64,000 nt of DNA, from positions 22,755,584 to 22,819,583 of the forward strand of contig LR990043.1 in NCBI GenBank assembly GCA_905147135.1. The letters run 5' to 3'. Positions 27,733 to 40,344 of the stretch are shown here, piece after piece. Numbering within the stretch: the stretch's first letter is position 1; each line of letters starts with the position of its first letter. The notes beneath the pieces are model-generated. The model was not told the origin of the DNA. It did not search any database and saw only the letters and a program-made list of their open reading frames with translations. A program made the position numbers and the translations under genes. The DNA comes from Blastobasis lacticolella. Taxonomy: Eukaryota > Arthropoda > Insecta > Lepidoptera > Blastobasidae.

Positions 27733-27900
27733 GTACACATTTATTTATTTATTTGCACAAACAGTACAATGGCATACTTAAAGCTAAAATAGCTCGTAAT
27801 GCACCAGTCTACCAAGACTAAAGGAAATTACATATAAAATAATTATGCAGACACACAGAATGGAGGCAAACCAGCCAACAAAAGAGTTAAAAAGAATAAA
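27733..27900 (-). mobile_element. LINE 3'-end fragment (copy A, TTTA-tailed)
   Basis: Read on the minus strand, this ends in a (TAAA)n-type tail, seen on the plus strand as TTTATTTATTTATTTG. It is preceded by blocks that recur in the same order at 32733-32830: GCACAAACAGTACA, CTTAAAGCTAAAATAGC and CCAGTCTACCA. The shared tail and the reverse-transcriptase-type C-terminus beside copy B show that this is the 3' end of a non-LTR retrotransposon. No ORF remains here. Confidence 0.6.
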
Positions 27901-30900
27901 AATCGGCCATTCCTTCAAGTGTTCAACCACTTAGCTGCCTACCGCCGTCTCCGCGCGGCGCACGCGTCACCAAGGATAATATAATTTCGCCTTGTTGTGA
28001 GTGGTTGTGACGGCGCGGATTGGCGCGCTGAGATGCAATGCGGATAACAAATTGCTTACTCCGAATAACATAGTGGCTATTGCTTTTACTACGTAGGTGT
28101 CTACTAGCGGTTATTGGTGTTTAAACTCGTTTGAAGTATGAAATGTCGCTCGGGGAATAGGGTAATGTTACATACCTATTAGAGTTTGATGTGCTGCCTT
28201 CTATACACCTTTATTGTATTAAAATAACTGTTCGATCGTCTGTAAAATTATACTGAAGTGATCATAAAATGTGTCGATCTCATCAGGTTACCAAGAGCAG
28301 TTAATTTACGATCATAATTGTTTCCAAAATTAACTTGCTTACCTACGTAGTCCTGAAGCAATTGTGGTTACGAAGTAATATATTAATCGAGTAAGTACGT
28401 AATATATTAATATTGTGGCTTTGTAAATAAAGTAATAAATTACTAACTTTCAGTAAATATCTTTTTACCTTATTATTATTATTGTTTACACTCATATATT
28501 CACTCATGTTAACAGTCATAGCTAGGTAAGTCTGCTTCATATAGATTGGTACACTACTGAAAAAAAAATTGTATGTGGACCATCAAAATATTATGTTTGA
28601 AATCAGTAAGCCGTGTCGCCGCGATGAGGACTCCGAGCGTGGTTCGTCACGCTTTGCGGCGGACATAAATAGACTAAAAAGGATACAAAATGCTGGATTT
28701 TATTTAAAACATAACATTCTACAACACCTGCTACATGTAGTAGACTAGTATCGACGATTCTGCACCTATTTTGCGTAGGGAAAGATTCTTATAAAGTCTA
28801 ATGTCAACTGGTAGAGCAGTACCAAGTACCCTGTTTGGCCTTCAGACCGTTTTTATTTCGATATAACTCGAAATGCAACTTATGCTGCCATATGTATATG
28901 GTCCTATTCATCGTATCCGACTACAGAGAATTTTTAACAAAAAAATTGTTAACTGTTTCTAGATGTTCCGGTCCAAGTTGTGGAATCATCAAATAGGGTT
29001 CTCAATCAAAGATCGAATTTTGTCTTAAATCGGTCGCACAATGCGCCGTAGGAAATAAACATAGTTGTCGAACCGAATTGCCGGGAATGTCAATCTCGTT
29101 CAAAGGCCCGAATCCCGTGTGTAGATGAGGCGTCAAAATATGTTTGAAATTAAATCGTAGCTCCACAAGCATGGACCAGTAAGCCAGCTCCGAGCATGGC
29201 CCGTCACGGTCCGCGCGGACGGAATGTCGCGCGGCCGGGACGCCTAACCAGCCGGGCGGAACGCCTAATGAGACTCCTGCGCAAAAAAGAGCTAACGAGA
29301 CGGGTTCGCCTTTTGGCTCGGCTAGTCGGTTAGTTCTCCGCTAATTATGGGGGATTGATTAGTCGTGGTATGGAGTCAGTGTCGGGCTAATCGCCGATAA
29401 GAAATAAACCTCTCGCAAATCTTGGTTAGAGGAAAGAAAACAATCCTTTTCCTCCAATCCTCCAACACACAAAGTGGGGAATCAGGTGCCCTCTGTCTAT
29501 AGGTCTGATACTCTTGCAATAGTGTACTAATTCACGCTAAGGCGCCAATACATTTCTATTACGGGTTGATTACCTGCAGTTCACACACGTAATGAATGGC
29601 AGAGGCCCACGCGCCGCCTACTCGCGCAAGCGAAGGCTGTCTGCTATCGTGATGCGCTACCCACGAGACCAACTTTATCTTTAAAGAAGCCTGCTGACAT
29701 GTTAATGCGGTTTCGCACAAGATAGTATAGGGTAAGGACAATGTTCTTAGACAAGTCACATGGCTACGAGGCAGCGACTTTACAAATATGCCTGCGCAAA
29801 ACTTCACTCAAAACGTCAAAATGCTCAAGATTTCCAGACTATATGAATTGAACTTCAAAACTCAAAAGGATCAGAGAAACTCTATTAATACTAGAGCTAA
29901 TCGTAATACTTCTATGGTTTATCTTCTCCGTTATGTTTTGTATGATTGCGTTATTACCCTTACATAGTTTACAACAACCAGTCGATTCCTTCAACTCTTA
30001 ACAACACACCAACGCCGATGCTACCGTGTAGGCAGCAGGCCTATAATAAAACGAATGAAGTAATTTACTGTTGGATATTGCTGACGTTTTGCAACAAACG
30101 AGCTGTAATTTTCGCCATGTGGTGCTTGTTACCGCGGCCCATGGCCCATTAAGCTTGGGCGATGCGCCGGCGCAGCCGCCGACGCATGCGCATCTTGGCT
30201 TTCCACTTTACTTCTCTCCACGACCACAACGGGTCATTGTGAACAGCGAAATTGAATCATACTCCCCCAGACGTTCATAACATTATTAACAACATGTTCT
30301 TGTGAAGGATAAGAAGCATTATGTTTGTAACGAAAGATTTCAGATAAGGTGGCTACTGTTGGTGTACCTAATTATACCTCGAGGCTCGAACATCAACTTA
30401 CTATAACGTTGATTTCAGTGAGTTTGTTTAACTGATCTATAGCGAAATACGACGCGGAGTAAATTCTCTTCAGTATATCACCCCTTTCCAAAACTGACCC
30501 GAGCCCGCGATAAATCATTGTGAGCCAGACGAGACAATTAAAGTGCAGAGTTTCTGAGAAAGGGACGGAGACCGAATTGGCGGCATGTGGTTTGCAGTGG
30601 CTATAATTGTTTGAAAAAATATCGAGACATAGTATATTTAGGTATGTACTTACTTTAGTTTACTTCCATTTGGCTCTCCTTTTTAACATCCTATGACGTC
30701 TTTGTGAGAATCCTGGCCATCTGTAGGTCGTTGTCAAGATTCGCCTTGACTCGAATGACGCGCGAATTAACAACATGGCGACCTTTCCCGCCTTTTCTGT
30801 TTTGTTTATCGTTCCATTTTTGATATTTTAAAACTCGTCGCGAATATTTTATTGTTCAAAGGTTATGTTTACGGTTTTATGACATAGTTTGTTGCACGTG

Positions 30901-31434
30901 CCGGCAATCGGGAGTTGCTTTCTCCTTATTAGTTTTATCTTTATGGTTTTCAGAGATATAGCTGAGCCATTACGTAAAGAAGTTCTTTTGACTACTTTTG
31001 GTTTTAACTAAGATCATGTTTTCAAAGGTTTATAATAAACGATTGTCAAAACAATAAAGCGTTCATGCTGATAGCCAACCAAAGATTGGGTTCTGGGTAA
31101 GGAATAAAAGACTGCTGTCTGTCGGATTGACCCGGCGACACTGCTGCTTCCGCTGTCTGTCTCCTTGCTTATTTTCTCTTAACGACTACTTGCGTAAAAA
31201 CGAAGATTTCGAACTTTAAATATTTAGTATAATTACCCTTGCCTCTCTCTTATTAGTTTTAATCATTACTCATAACCCTATTCTTACTTACCTACGTCAT
31301 GCCCTTTAAATGTAGGTAAGTATGTTATCGTATCCGTTACTAAAAATACGGTTCCATACATCAAAAGCTTGGGAGGGCCGCTTCCCACCGCATCAAAGAA
31401 GGCATGGGGCGGACCGTCTGATCTGGCACGGGCT
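27901..31434. other. Intron DNA; one diverged local duplication
   Basis: Segments near 28590-28675 and 29125-29220 share AAAATATgTTTGAAAT and CTCCGAGCrTGGyyCGTCACG in the same order, spaced differently, which suggests an old local duplication of non-coding DNA. GC-rich spots (29200-29260, 30150-30195) lack supported exons. Nothing else is called. Confidence 0.4.
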
Positions 31435-31486
31435 GCGGGGTGCGGGGTGCGGGGTGCGGGGCGCGGGGTGCGGGGTGCGGGGCGCA
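31435..31486 (+). repeat. G-rich heptamer minisatellite (GCGGGGT)n
   Basis: About seven tandem copies of GCGGGGT or GCGGGGC in 52 bases. Every unit has a run of four G on the plus strand, so a four-tract G-quadruplex is possible. Expansion of this kind comes from replication slippage. ORFs over it on either strand are artefacts of the repeat. Confidence 0.85.
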
Positions 31487-32732
31487 GGACAGACAAAGGC
31501 CCCACAGCACAGACAAACTTCTTGTAAAGCAATACGAGAAACGATACTATCAGTTACAAAGTAACCGCGAGATATCTCAATTAGTTATTTGTAGCAATTT
31601 AAATATCGTTTTACTTGTTTATGTATCAAATATATTGATGCTTGCCGGCTTTTATGATTGCGAAATTTATGCGTCACTTCTTTTCAATGCCAGTAACTCG
31701 ATTACTATCCTATTAATACTAATAAAATGCATTTAGCTAAAAGAAATTAGATTTGAGTGAAACGCGCCTTTGGTGAATTAAAGCTTCTCTAAAATTTAAA
31801 AGAAAGTTTTCACAGTAGCATTTCTTATCGAATCTCTATTATATTGCGGTATTTTTGATACAGTCTTCTTATTGCTGAATTGGGCTGTCCAATTTTCACG
31901 CAATTCGCCATTGTGAAGATACTCACAAAGAACTAACACTGAAATATAATATTTCTACGCAACAAACTCTGTTTATGTGAAAGCGCATCAAATCGTATAG
32001 AAAATGGGTAAACAAGGCTTGGTAATTATAATTGGCAACTATTTGATTAGGTAATTTGCGTGAAATAGGCAGAGTTCGTGCGTCGATTGGGATTTTAGCA
32101 AGGCGGCGAGAAATGATATCGGTTTTGGGCAATAAGGAGGCCATATCTAAGAAACATTTCTCGTCTTGTATATTTTTATATAAATTTCTCATATAATTGC
32201 TTATTGCTATTCTATATGATCTACCTCTCTGCTGTACACCCACCACATGCCTTATTTTGATCTTAGAGATAAACAAATATAAATTGAATTTGTATTTATG
32301 AAAATAAATGTTTCCAAGACCCGGTACTGATTATCGAAATACAATTTTAGTTCGTTAGTCTTGTTCATGAGCAGCACATTATCATACACGCTTTGCTCGC
32401 ATTGTTTCCCAGTTGCACAACAAATTTCTGTGGCATTCACAAACAGTGGAATCATAAAGAGTTGGTCAAACTGTCACTTAGTGGTCTGGAACTAATTTGG
32501 GATGGGTGTCGTGACGCTGGGCCGGGTAAACGGCATGTCACGATATCAATTCATTGACCACCCGAGTCAGCTGAGACAGGTTGTAATTTTTTATGGCTGC
32601 CATGACATTTCAGATGAGAAAAAGCATTGGTTGCTAGACGTCCTTGGCATTGGCCTTGGGACTCTTGAGCTTGTTATTTTAGAGATGGCTGCAGTAATCC
32701 GGTAGAACGGGTCCCATGCGATGTTGGGTTGT

Positions 32733-33300
32733 TTATTTATTTATTTATTTATTTATACTTCATGCACAAACAGTACATTGGCGGACTTGAAGCTAAAATA
32801 GCATTATCTACCAGTCTACCAGGAGAGATAACAGTTGACAAAAGGTATGCGGTGCAGGAAGATTACTTACAAGTAAAGATTACACATAAGCTTATTCAAC
32901 CACAATCAAATTTATAAAAATAAATAAATAATAATAATAAATACACTAAAAGTTAAAAGTAGCAATCGATATTTTACACTTATTAATTAATTAATTAACT
33001 GCATGAGTTACCCAAAATTTTCCAGGTACTTGAGGCTTTATGAAGGAAAGAGATGGAAAAGGAATAAAGGAACAAGGAATAAATTAGGAGCTAAGGAGTG
33101 TTCAGGAAATGGTTATGTACTGCTCTCTTAAAACAGAATTTCCTAGATATTAATCTTATGTCAGGGGGAAGATCATTCCAGAGTCTCATCGCTGTTAAAG
33201 CAAACGAATTAGAAATAAACCCAGTAAGATGAAGAGGGAAATTCAAAAAAGATTGTTGTTGTTGTTGTTGTTTGTGTCGGACGCAAATATTATTACACAT
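32733..33300 (-). mobile_element. LINE 3' end with reverse-transcriptase C-terminal remnant (copy B)
   Basis: On the minus strand the frame 33300-33091 ends in SFALTAMRLWNDLPPDIR, then a FKRAVHNHFL stretch. This RLWNxLPxxIR...FK...HxL signature is usual at the C-terminus of jockey/CR1-type reverse-transcriptase polyproteins. A non-coding tail follows down to a (TTTA)n run at 32733-32755, and this tail matches copy A at 27.7 kb. The N-terminal part of the polyprotein is absent (5' truncation). A (GTT)n run at 33254-33272 encodes a short poly-Gln within this frame. Confidence 0.7.
33254..33272 (+). repeat. (GTT)n microsatellite
   Basis: About six GTT units. On the minus strand they read as six glutamine codons inside the LINE remnant. 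Confidence 0.8.
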
Positions 33301-34604
33301 ACCTTGAACAATGCTACGTTTTACTTAGGTATCCTGAATCATGAGGATAAAAGGAAAAATTGTGGTATGTAGAAACATGTTATTTAGCCAATTATTGTAT
33401 TTTGTCAAGTCACTTAATATTACCGCAACTATAGATATAATAAGTTCAACTCGTGTCTAATAGCATAATAACGTAATTGGTATATTTTTCTACAATAAAC
33501 AGTCACTTCGTAAAAATACAACATATCTCTAATCTTCCACAAGGGTGTAGTTGCTTCAAGACAATAGAATCAGCATTGTCAAGCTATATCTGTTCGCAAT
33601 GATGTTGAAGTACCTACACATATTCTCAATATCTTTGTGAGACACCACGATACGTCCTAGGGCAGGTCAGAGATTTCGCTTCAATGGGAGTCAAATCAAG
33701 CTGGCACTCACCAATCGGATAAAACGGCTTTATGACGTGAATAATATTACAATTTATTAGTAAACATAACATTCTATCTCGCCGTAACTACCTCTCAATC
33801 ACTTACTTACTGATTAGTTCAGTACACAGAACCCCGTTTCACCATCGCGCTCCCATTGACATAAATAACAATCCCGGCCTAGGCCAGATATTTTATTTAT
33901 TGACTTTTAATAGGATTTATGAGTCAGTTGAAACGAGTCCGGCTCGACTATATGACGAAACTTTATTGTTTTGATAGATGCGAGCAAAGAGCGCTCTAAA
34001 ACTCAACGATGTTACTATTCTTGTACCCGTGATTGTAGACACTTATTATTTCCAGCGCTTATTTTTGTTGTATACTTTTTCCTCTTACTAAAAATAATTC
34101 AGTTGTACAAGGAATTAAACTTTCTACATTGGACCTTGACATAACTCTGTTGAATGGAATGTGGATAAGTAGGTGCCTACTTATTAGGTATTAAAATTAT
34201 CGACTCTGTACTAATGAATTTACTGAATTTGTTTATAAGCGATGTGTGTATCATATTAGGTAAATATATTTTATGTATTTGCTTTTACTGGCTATTTAGT
34301 AGTATTGAATGGGAATGCATACCTATGTAATACTGCATATTTTTATTTGGTAAAAATTCGTACTTAGAATTGTATTATCCATTTATTTTAGAATAGTTTG
34401 AATACAAATAGATTTCTTCTATTTTTGCTAGATTGTGATGGGCACAAAACGCTCAGCGTTGTTCAACGTTCGTATCATATGCACGGTATTCAAGCGTTCA
34501 CGCATTCCAACCTTCTGCGTACCATTCACCGTTCTTAGACCGTTGATTTAATTCAAATAAATGCCTCCAAAACAATTGCCCCGAAACAATCACGGCGCGA
34601 GCAC
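33301..34604. other. Intron DNA; nothing supported
   Basis: AT-rich sequence inside the long intron of the RA-domain gene. No repeat family or exon was recognised. Confidence 0.45.
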
Positions 34605-34745
34605 ATGCGGCTTCCGGTGCACCTGGCTGCGCGCGCGCACGTGCCCGCGTCTCGCCGGTTTTTCATCCCCCAACTGTGCGCCTCGCGCCTCATCCGGCCG
34701 CGCATGTGGCCGGTAATAATGGTGGCTGCAGGCGCAGCCGCACAG
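34605..34745 (+). CDS. Candidate alternative first coding exon of RA-domain gene
   Basis: In a GC-rich island, an ATG at 34605 opens 47 codons (starting MRLPVHLAARAHVPASRR) that stop exactly at a strong donor, GCACAG|GTGAGC. The exon ends in phase 0, as the acceptor at 40088 requires, so an mRNA starting here would join in frame to the RA-domain exons. The peptide is basic and not recognised. One in three random exons would match in phase, so this is suggestive only. The alternative is an unrelated GC-rich patch. Confidence 0.25.
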
Positions 34746-37700
34746 GTGAGCCGACACTCGACAGCTGACGGTATTGAATGGACCCTCTATTTGTCTCAAA
34801 CCCGTTCACTTAATGAAACACGTCTGTGTTTGGTTTCGCCGTTAGCGCTTCAGTATTCAAGACAAAACCCGCGGGCTAAGTGATCATTAGATACCTTGTG
34901 CCACCACGAGAAGCCGTGAATCACGGTCGAGAATTCCTGCCTATTAGGAAACGAAGGTTAAACCCACGGTGTTTTCCCGCGGGATAGACAATAATTGAAA
35001 ACAATTGACTACTAATTTAAATCTGCGCGCTGGAACGTGTTGCATTGCATCACGGGAATATCGAATCTCAATTCTCTTGTTTTCTGATTCAATTTAGCGG
35101 GGATACCATATTGGTGTACTTGTTGACGGGTATATCCCAACTGCAATTGGTCCGTAAATCAATATTCATGAACTGTATGTGTAGTCTGCCTTTTTTACGT
35201 TCTATTTGTGTTACTATATGCCCTTACAATTGCCCCACTCGAGACCTGGCCCAACTGGAGTGCTAGTGCAGCGGGCGCCACGCTATTTTTAGGTCATTTT
35301 ATTGCACAACCGGCGGACAACTGTAACAACAACGAGGTGATAGACGCTAGCCCGTAATGATATGATGCGTTGGTGTTGGTGGCTTTGAACGCCGCGGCGG
35401 GATCGCGGGAACTCGTTAAAGACGCCTTTGTAAGTGCTTGGTCTTTTGGGCGAAGAAGGGAAAACAAATGCCCGATTTCTTATTTGTATAGGTAAAGCTC
35501 TTCAAAGTGCAGTGGTTTCTTGGACTTAGCTTCGTTTCAATCTTACAAATTAGATATCGTAGTTGTCAACATCATTCAACTTTGTCCACATCATCATCAT
35601 TATCAACAGCCAGGTAATAATAGTCTACCGGTGGACTTAAACCACTTCCACATTATTGTAGGTTGTTGTTGGAGAAAATGTGTCGCCATTTTAAAATGTC
35701 AAATCGTTGTCAACAACAGCGATACCATCACCGTATGAGATGTGGCACTGTACCTAATAGATGGTCTGCCTTCATGACATTAGTTGTCGTTTACGCTACC
35801 TGACTGATAGATCGGGTTGGTGCTATGCAGCCCTGCCGGTCACCAGCACCACTGAGTTTGTCCACCACCATCGTCGCGACCACGAACCCGTGAAGACAAT
35901 TAGCACGTCAAATCCGACATCCTGCTTCAAGGCGTTAACTGTTCAATATTGATGTTCGGTAACAAGCCGCGTGTTGACCGAGTCCTGCGCGTGCGCGGTC
36001 ACCGCTCAATTAGGCGGCGCAGCTGCCCCTGCATTGCACTCAACCTGGTTTCGTGCGTGAGCTGACCGGCTGCCACAACTGGTTTTAAGTTTGGATTCGC
36101 TTTTAACGATAGGTAATTGGAATTCTTAAAGTATATGTGTATGTAAAGTCTGCATTGTAAAAATATAACACAGTACCTTTTGTATTGTGATATTCCTAGT
36201 ATTGCAAACGGCAATAGACTGCTGTAAATTCTTCCCATCAGGCAGGTCGTAAGCTTGTTTGTAAACTTAGTTGTATAAAATAAATACATTACCAAAGGAA
36301 ATACAGTCTTGTACAAAAGCGGACTTTTCCAGAACGGGGTTTCTAAAGAAACAGATAATTTATTATTAACATTTTTTACGTTTTAATTTCATCTTAGTCT
36401 TATTTTTTGTTCGGTGACGAATTTTATATAAAGATTGTAGTTGCAGGGACAAGAATGAGTGGTCGACTTTTGCTAAAACGACCAGACACAAGTAATTCCG
36501 AATGCCTATTCTGTTAATACCACAACCGGCAGTTTAACACGCGTTATTTACAACACCACGAAACTTTTATTCGTGTCATAATTTGTATAATTTTCACAAT
36601 TTACATCTTGGGCTGTCTCCAGCGGGGAGTGGGGAGGGGGGAGTCGAATCGGCCGAATGAGGTGTGACGCAGGCGCAGGAAATTAGGAAATGGGAAGCAC
36701 GCTCCATCGTGGCCGTTTTTGTCCGCACCGGTGGATGCTGGCTTATTATAGAGCCATTTCTGAACGGCCGAAAGAGTTGGCTCAATTCGAACATCCGGCG
36801 ACGGCTCGATTTGTACCTAATTATTCCTGATTAGAGAGATTAGTTGCGCGTGTGGGGTGCGCGGGCGCAGGCCCGCGACGCACTTCTACTAGATACGATG
36901 AAAGTTCAGGAAGACTACTGTGTATTTGCTACTGGCGACATTCGGCTAATAAGCAACATTGCACTCCCGCATTACCATGTTGATAATGACACTGTAGTGT
37001 ACAGTGTGGTCTGCACTATAATACCGGTCATTATGCATAATGCACGCAAGGTAACAAGGAAATTTACAAGGCCGCCGCTATTACCAGAATCTACATGTGA
37101 CTGTGCGGAAACACAAATTGCTATTTTCCATACCAGTTACACACAATGGAATCACTACAGACCGCTCCATTGCTATAGGTAGCTACTAAAGAGAACCGAT
37201 GTGGCTAATTTCGAGGCTGGTTAATGGACAATAGAACAGTACCATTCTTAATGGACAGTCAAGGTCTTCGTCGTATTTAACAGTAACTAAGATCAGCGCC
37301 AGAAATGTTAATCGCAATTGAATTGCGCTTTAATTGTCTATTCGATGTTTACGATCTAGTTCGAGCTTAAATTACTCTGATGGATTATATAAGCTACGGG
37401 AACCTACTACTATAGTATCTTGCGATACAGTATGAATTCATCTAGTTTCACTCTTCAAATAATACCGTCTACTAATCGCAACCATTGTACAATTCAAATT
37501 GGTTTTACTGACATCACGGTGTAGGTAGCCAGCCAGTAATCGTGTAATCTGACATTTAACCTCATAACTTCTATTTTAGTAAGTAATTTGCCATTGGAAA
37601 CCCGCCTCTGCGTCCTCGCAATAAAGTCGGAAGGTACGAGCGTTGCGTGATGCATGACCGCTCTGCAGGCGGGCGGGGGCAATCGATGCGCCACGCTCTG

Positions 37701-39385
37701 CATCTTGACCCTTGCCATCATTTGTCTTTGGTCACTTCCGAGTTTGACATGCCGTTTCGACAGTGATGCAACGGAAAGCAGCTATAATTATGCTATTTTC
37801 GTTAATTAAGTACGAGAGAAAAAACGAATCCAATTATGTACGTATGCCAGACGCAACATCCTGACGTATCTGTCCTCTTGGATAACTGATTTTATTTACC
37901 TTCGTTACCGTCGGTAGCTGTGTCTTACCAAGACTTCAAATCAGAACAGCAAAACAAATTTATATTTCTTATGAAACGGGTCTAATTACGAGTGGAGTAA
38001 TGCGTATCCAGCACGGTAAACAAACAAACATGATTTATATGATCTTCGGGTATTGGTAGCGCGGGCCATCAATCAAAATTAGCGGCGCGCGCCGTGACGC
38101 CGCTGCGCCCGCGCCGAGACAATGCGTGCGTTGCGTAAGCACAGCCAGCGTCGGACCAGACGGCTGGTCGGGTTTAGCATTAATATGAGACGTAGATATA
38201 CCAGCATAGGTATGATTTTAATTTTGAAATAAGTTAATCAGCTGTAGTAAACACCTGGGTGCAGTGAAATGAAATAAAAAAAAAGGTAAATGAGGCAGTT
38301 TACATATAAAACTAAAATAATTTTAAGCGCAGGCTACTCTTCCTTTCGCCTACTGCCTTTTATTTATAAGTATATTTTTAGAATACAAAATTGTAAGCTT
38401 TTATATTATGAAATAATTATTCTGATACTTTTACATGTTTATATTTATTTATTCTTTAATGCAGCCGTCTGGATGCAGTATTCACTGCATTTCTATAACA
38501 CTAAGGTGCCCAACAAGCGTACGGCCCGCCTGGTTTATTTAAATAAAACAAGATTAGCACTGGTCTCGGCGGTCCCCGCGCCGGAATGCCGCTAACAAAT
38601 CGCCGCGGCGCCCGCGCCGGTCAGGATGTTCTTCTCGGTTGCCAGTCGCATTATTACCACTTTTTACATCAGCTTTCCTAACCATTTCTCAGACCAGGCG
38701 ATTTAGGTCTCGGGTGGCGCTAGTCGTTGTGGAAACGAGACGCTGTTATGAGAGTTTTTAGTTGGTACTCTTTAAGCCCGTCCGCTGCTGTAGCTCGCCG
38801 CATTCCGCCGGTGCTGCGTCCGGTGGCGGTTTTTGCGTTTCCTCGGAGAAGAGTCGCCGGCGCATGCGCCAACTGGCCCTTGACGTGTCTACTTTTACCT
38901 TTTACTGACGATTTCTTGCGTCAGTCGGTGAAAAGGCCAAGTTTACGGCCAGACCAACGAGTCACACATCGATCGTTACCTCAAATAATAGAATGCAGGG
39001 AATGTGTGAAATTCACGATCATCTATTGAATCACATCATAAGTGATGTCCTATAAACAACTCGTACAGGAAATCGCAACAAAAAGGCGCATCCCATTGAC
39101 AATTCGTCGGACACTATAAAATATATCATATCCTGTTCCTGGGCGTACCAACAAATTGCACGATGCGGGGCACAATGGCCTTTATAGAGATCGGTATCGA
39201 ACTCTCGATGAATTAGTGAGGGTCGCGAATGTCCGTGAATCCTGCGTGGTGCGGGACTTCCTGCGGGGTCCCGGCGGGGCGTCCATGGCGCGACAGGTGG
39301 CCGGGACTCGCATAGCATACGGGGCCCAGGGCTGCGCGCGCGGCCGCCCGCAGTCCACAGTAGTCCGCCGCCGCGCGCACGCGTC
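34746..39385. other. Intron DNA; no supported feature
   Basis: Scattered GC-rich spots (35375-35400, 36600-36650, 36850-36885, 38080-38150, 38800-38870), some with GCGCATGCGC-type palindromes. A CATCATCATCATTATCAACAGCC run at 35588-35610 resembles the start of common lepidopteran repeat debris. No exon, RNA gene or complete mobile element was recognised. Confidence 0.4.
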
Positions 39386-39445
39386 ATGGCCGCGCCGCTG
39401 CCCGTGCCACGCATGCGACTTGCGCTGCATCCCCATAACATACAC
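39386..39445 (+). CDS. Candidate alternative first coding exon of RA-domain gene
   Basis: A CpG-rich island (about 39240-39420) contains an ATG at 39386 that opens 20 codons (MAAPLPVPRMRLALHPHNIH). They end at a strong donor, CAC|GTAAGT, at 39446. The phase is 0, matching the acceptor at 40088, only 640 bases downstream. An island plus first exon this close to the RA-encoding exons would give a short isoform lacking the Ser-rich segment at 15196-15335. It is seen only as sequence features; no transcript evidence is available. Confidence 0.3.
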
Positions 39446-40087
39446 GTAAGTGGTTGAAGTGTAATGGTCGTGGTTGGGATATTCGTGTCACTTGTAATCG
39501 GATTTTTTAACAGCTACTGTTTGTTCACCTAGAAACCTCTTTCGCTACCGCCTTGGCGCGTGAGAACCTCATTTTCCGCAGTCCCTATGCATTATGTTAT
39601 GCCAATAAAGTTGTGTCATTTATGTCGCTTCGTCTCGCATAACAGCGCTGTCGTAACTTACTTCAGAAAGTGTTCCCTCATCGCACATATATCATCTTTC
39701 TTTTTCCGCGGGCTGCAGTCTCTCCCACATTTATCACCATTGACGTTGCCGTTTAATTGTGCTAGCTGCTTTAGTTATCGGTTACCGATGTAACATTTAT
39801 TTTTACTTATCCGTGCTCACAGAACAAGCTCACAGGACAAAGGAAGAAGCATTCCAGCTATGCGGTGTGGTGATCGGCAGAGTAAATGGCACCGATCTCT
39901 CCTTTTCACGGAGGCTACATAAGACGCTACGAATCCGTCGCGTCGGTCGTAACTGGGCATTATGGTTTCCTTTTGTGTATTTTTGTCTTCCATTCCAACC
40001 TTTAGCAAACGCTCAAATCTTGGTTATTCTGGTTAGACGCTGCTGACAAGTTCCATCCCATCTAACAACCCACTCTCTTTGTTACAG

Positions 40088-40344
40088 ACCACGATAAAGG
40101 TGTTCGCGCGGTGTCTGCGACCCGACATCGAGTACAAGACGCTCTCGGTGACGTGGGGCACGCGCGCCTGCGAGGTGGTGTCCACCCTGCTGGGGAAGTT
40201 CCGGATGCGACACCGGGATCCGAGACTCTTCTACCTCAGTATGGAGGTGCGCGTGCGAGCAGCGGGGCTACGCACCGCCCTAGTGCTTGATGACGACGCG
40301 CGCCCCGCAGCGCTGCAGGCTTGCCACCCTAAGGGGTATTCAAA
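40088..40344 (+). CDS. RA-domain protein, exon encoding first Ras-association-like domain
   Basis: The acceptor TTTGTTACAG ends at 40087 and the donor is TCAAA|GTGAGT. The exon enters in phase 0 and leaves in phase 2 (codon AA|G). The 85 codons start TTIKVFARCLRPDIEYKTLS and continue with TRACEVVSTLLGKFRMR and RLFYLSMEV. This is the beta-strand, helix, strand pattern of a ubiquitin-like Ras-association (RA) domain. RA domains bind GTP-loaded Ras/Rap-type GTPases. The segment ends with HPKGYSK before the intron and continues as FSLQMRPGG in the next exon, typical of the later strands of the fold. I recognise the fold type, not the orthologue. Candidates are multi-RA signalling proteins of the afadin/RADIL, PLC-epsilon or diacylglycerol kinase theta kind; none is proven. 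Confidence 0.85.
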
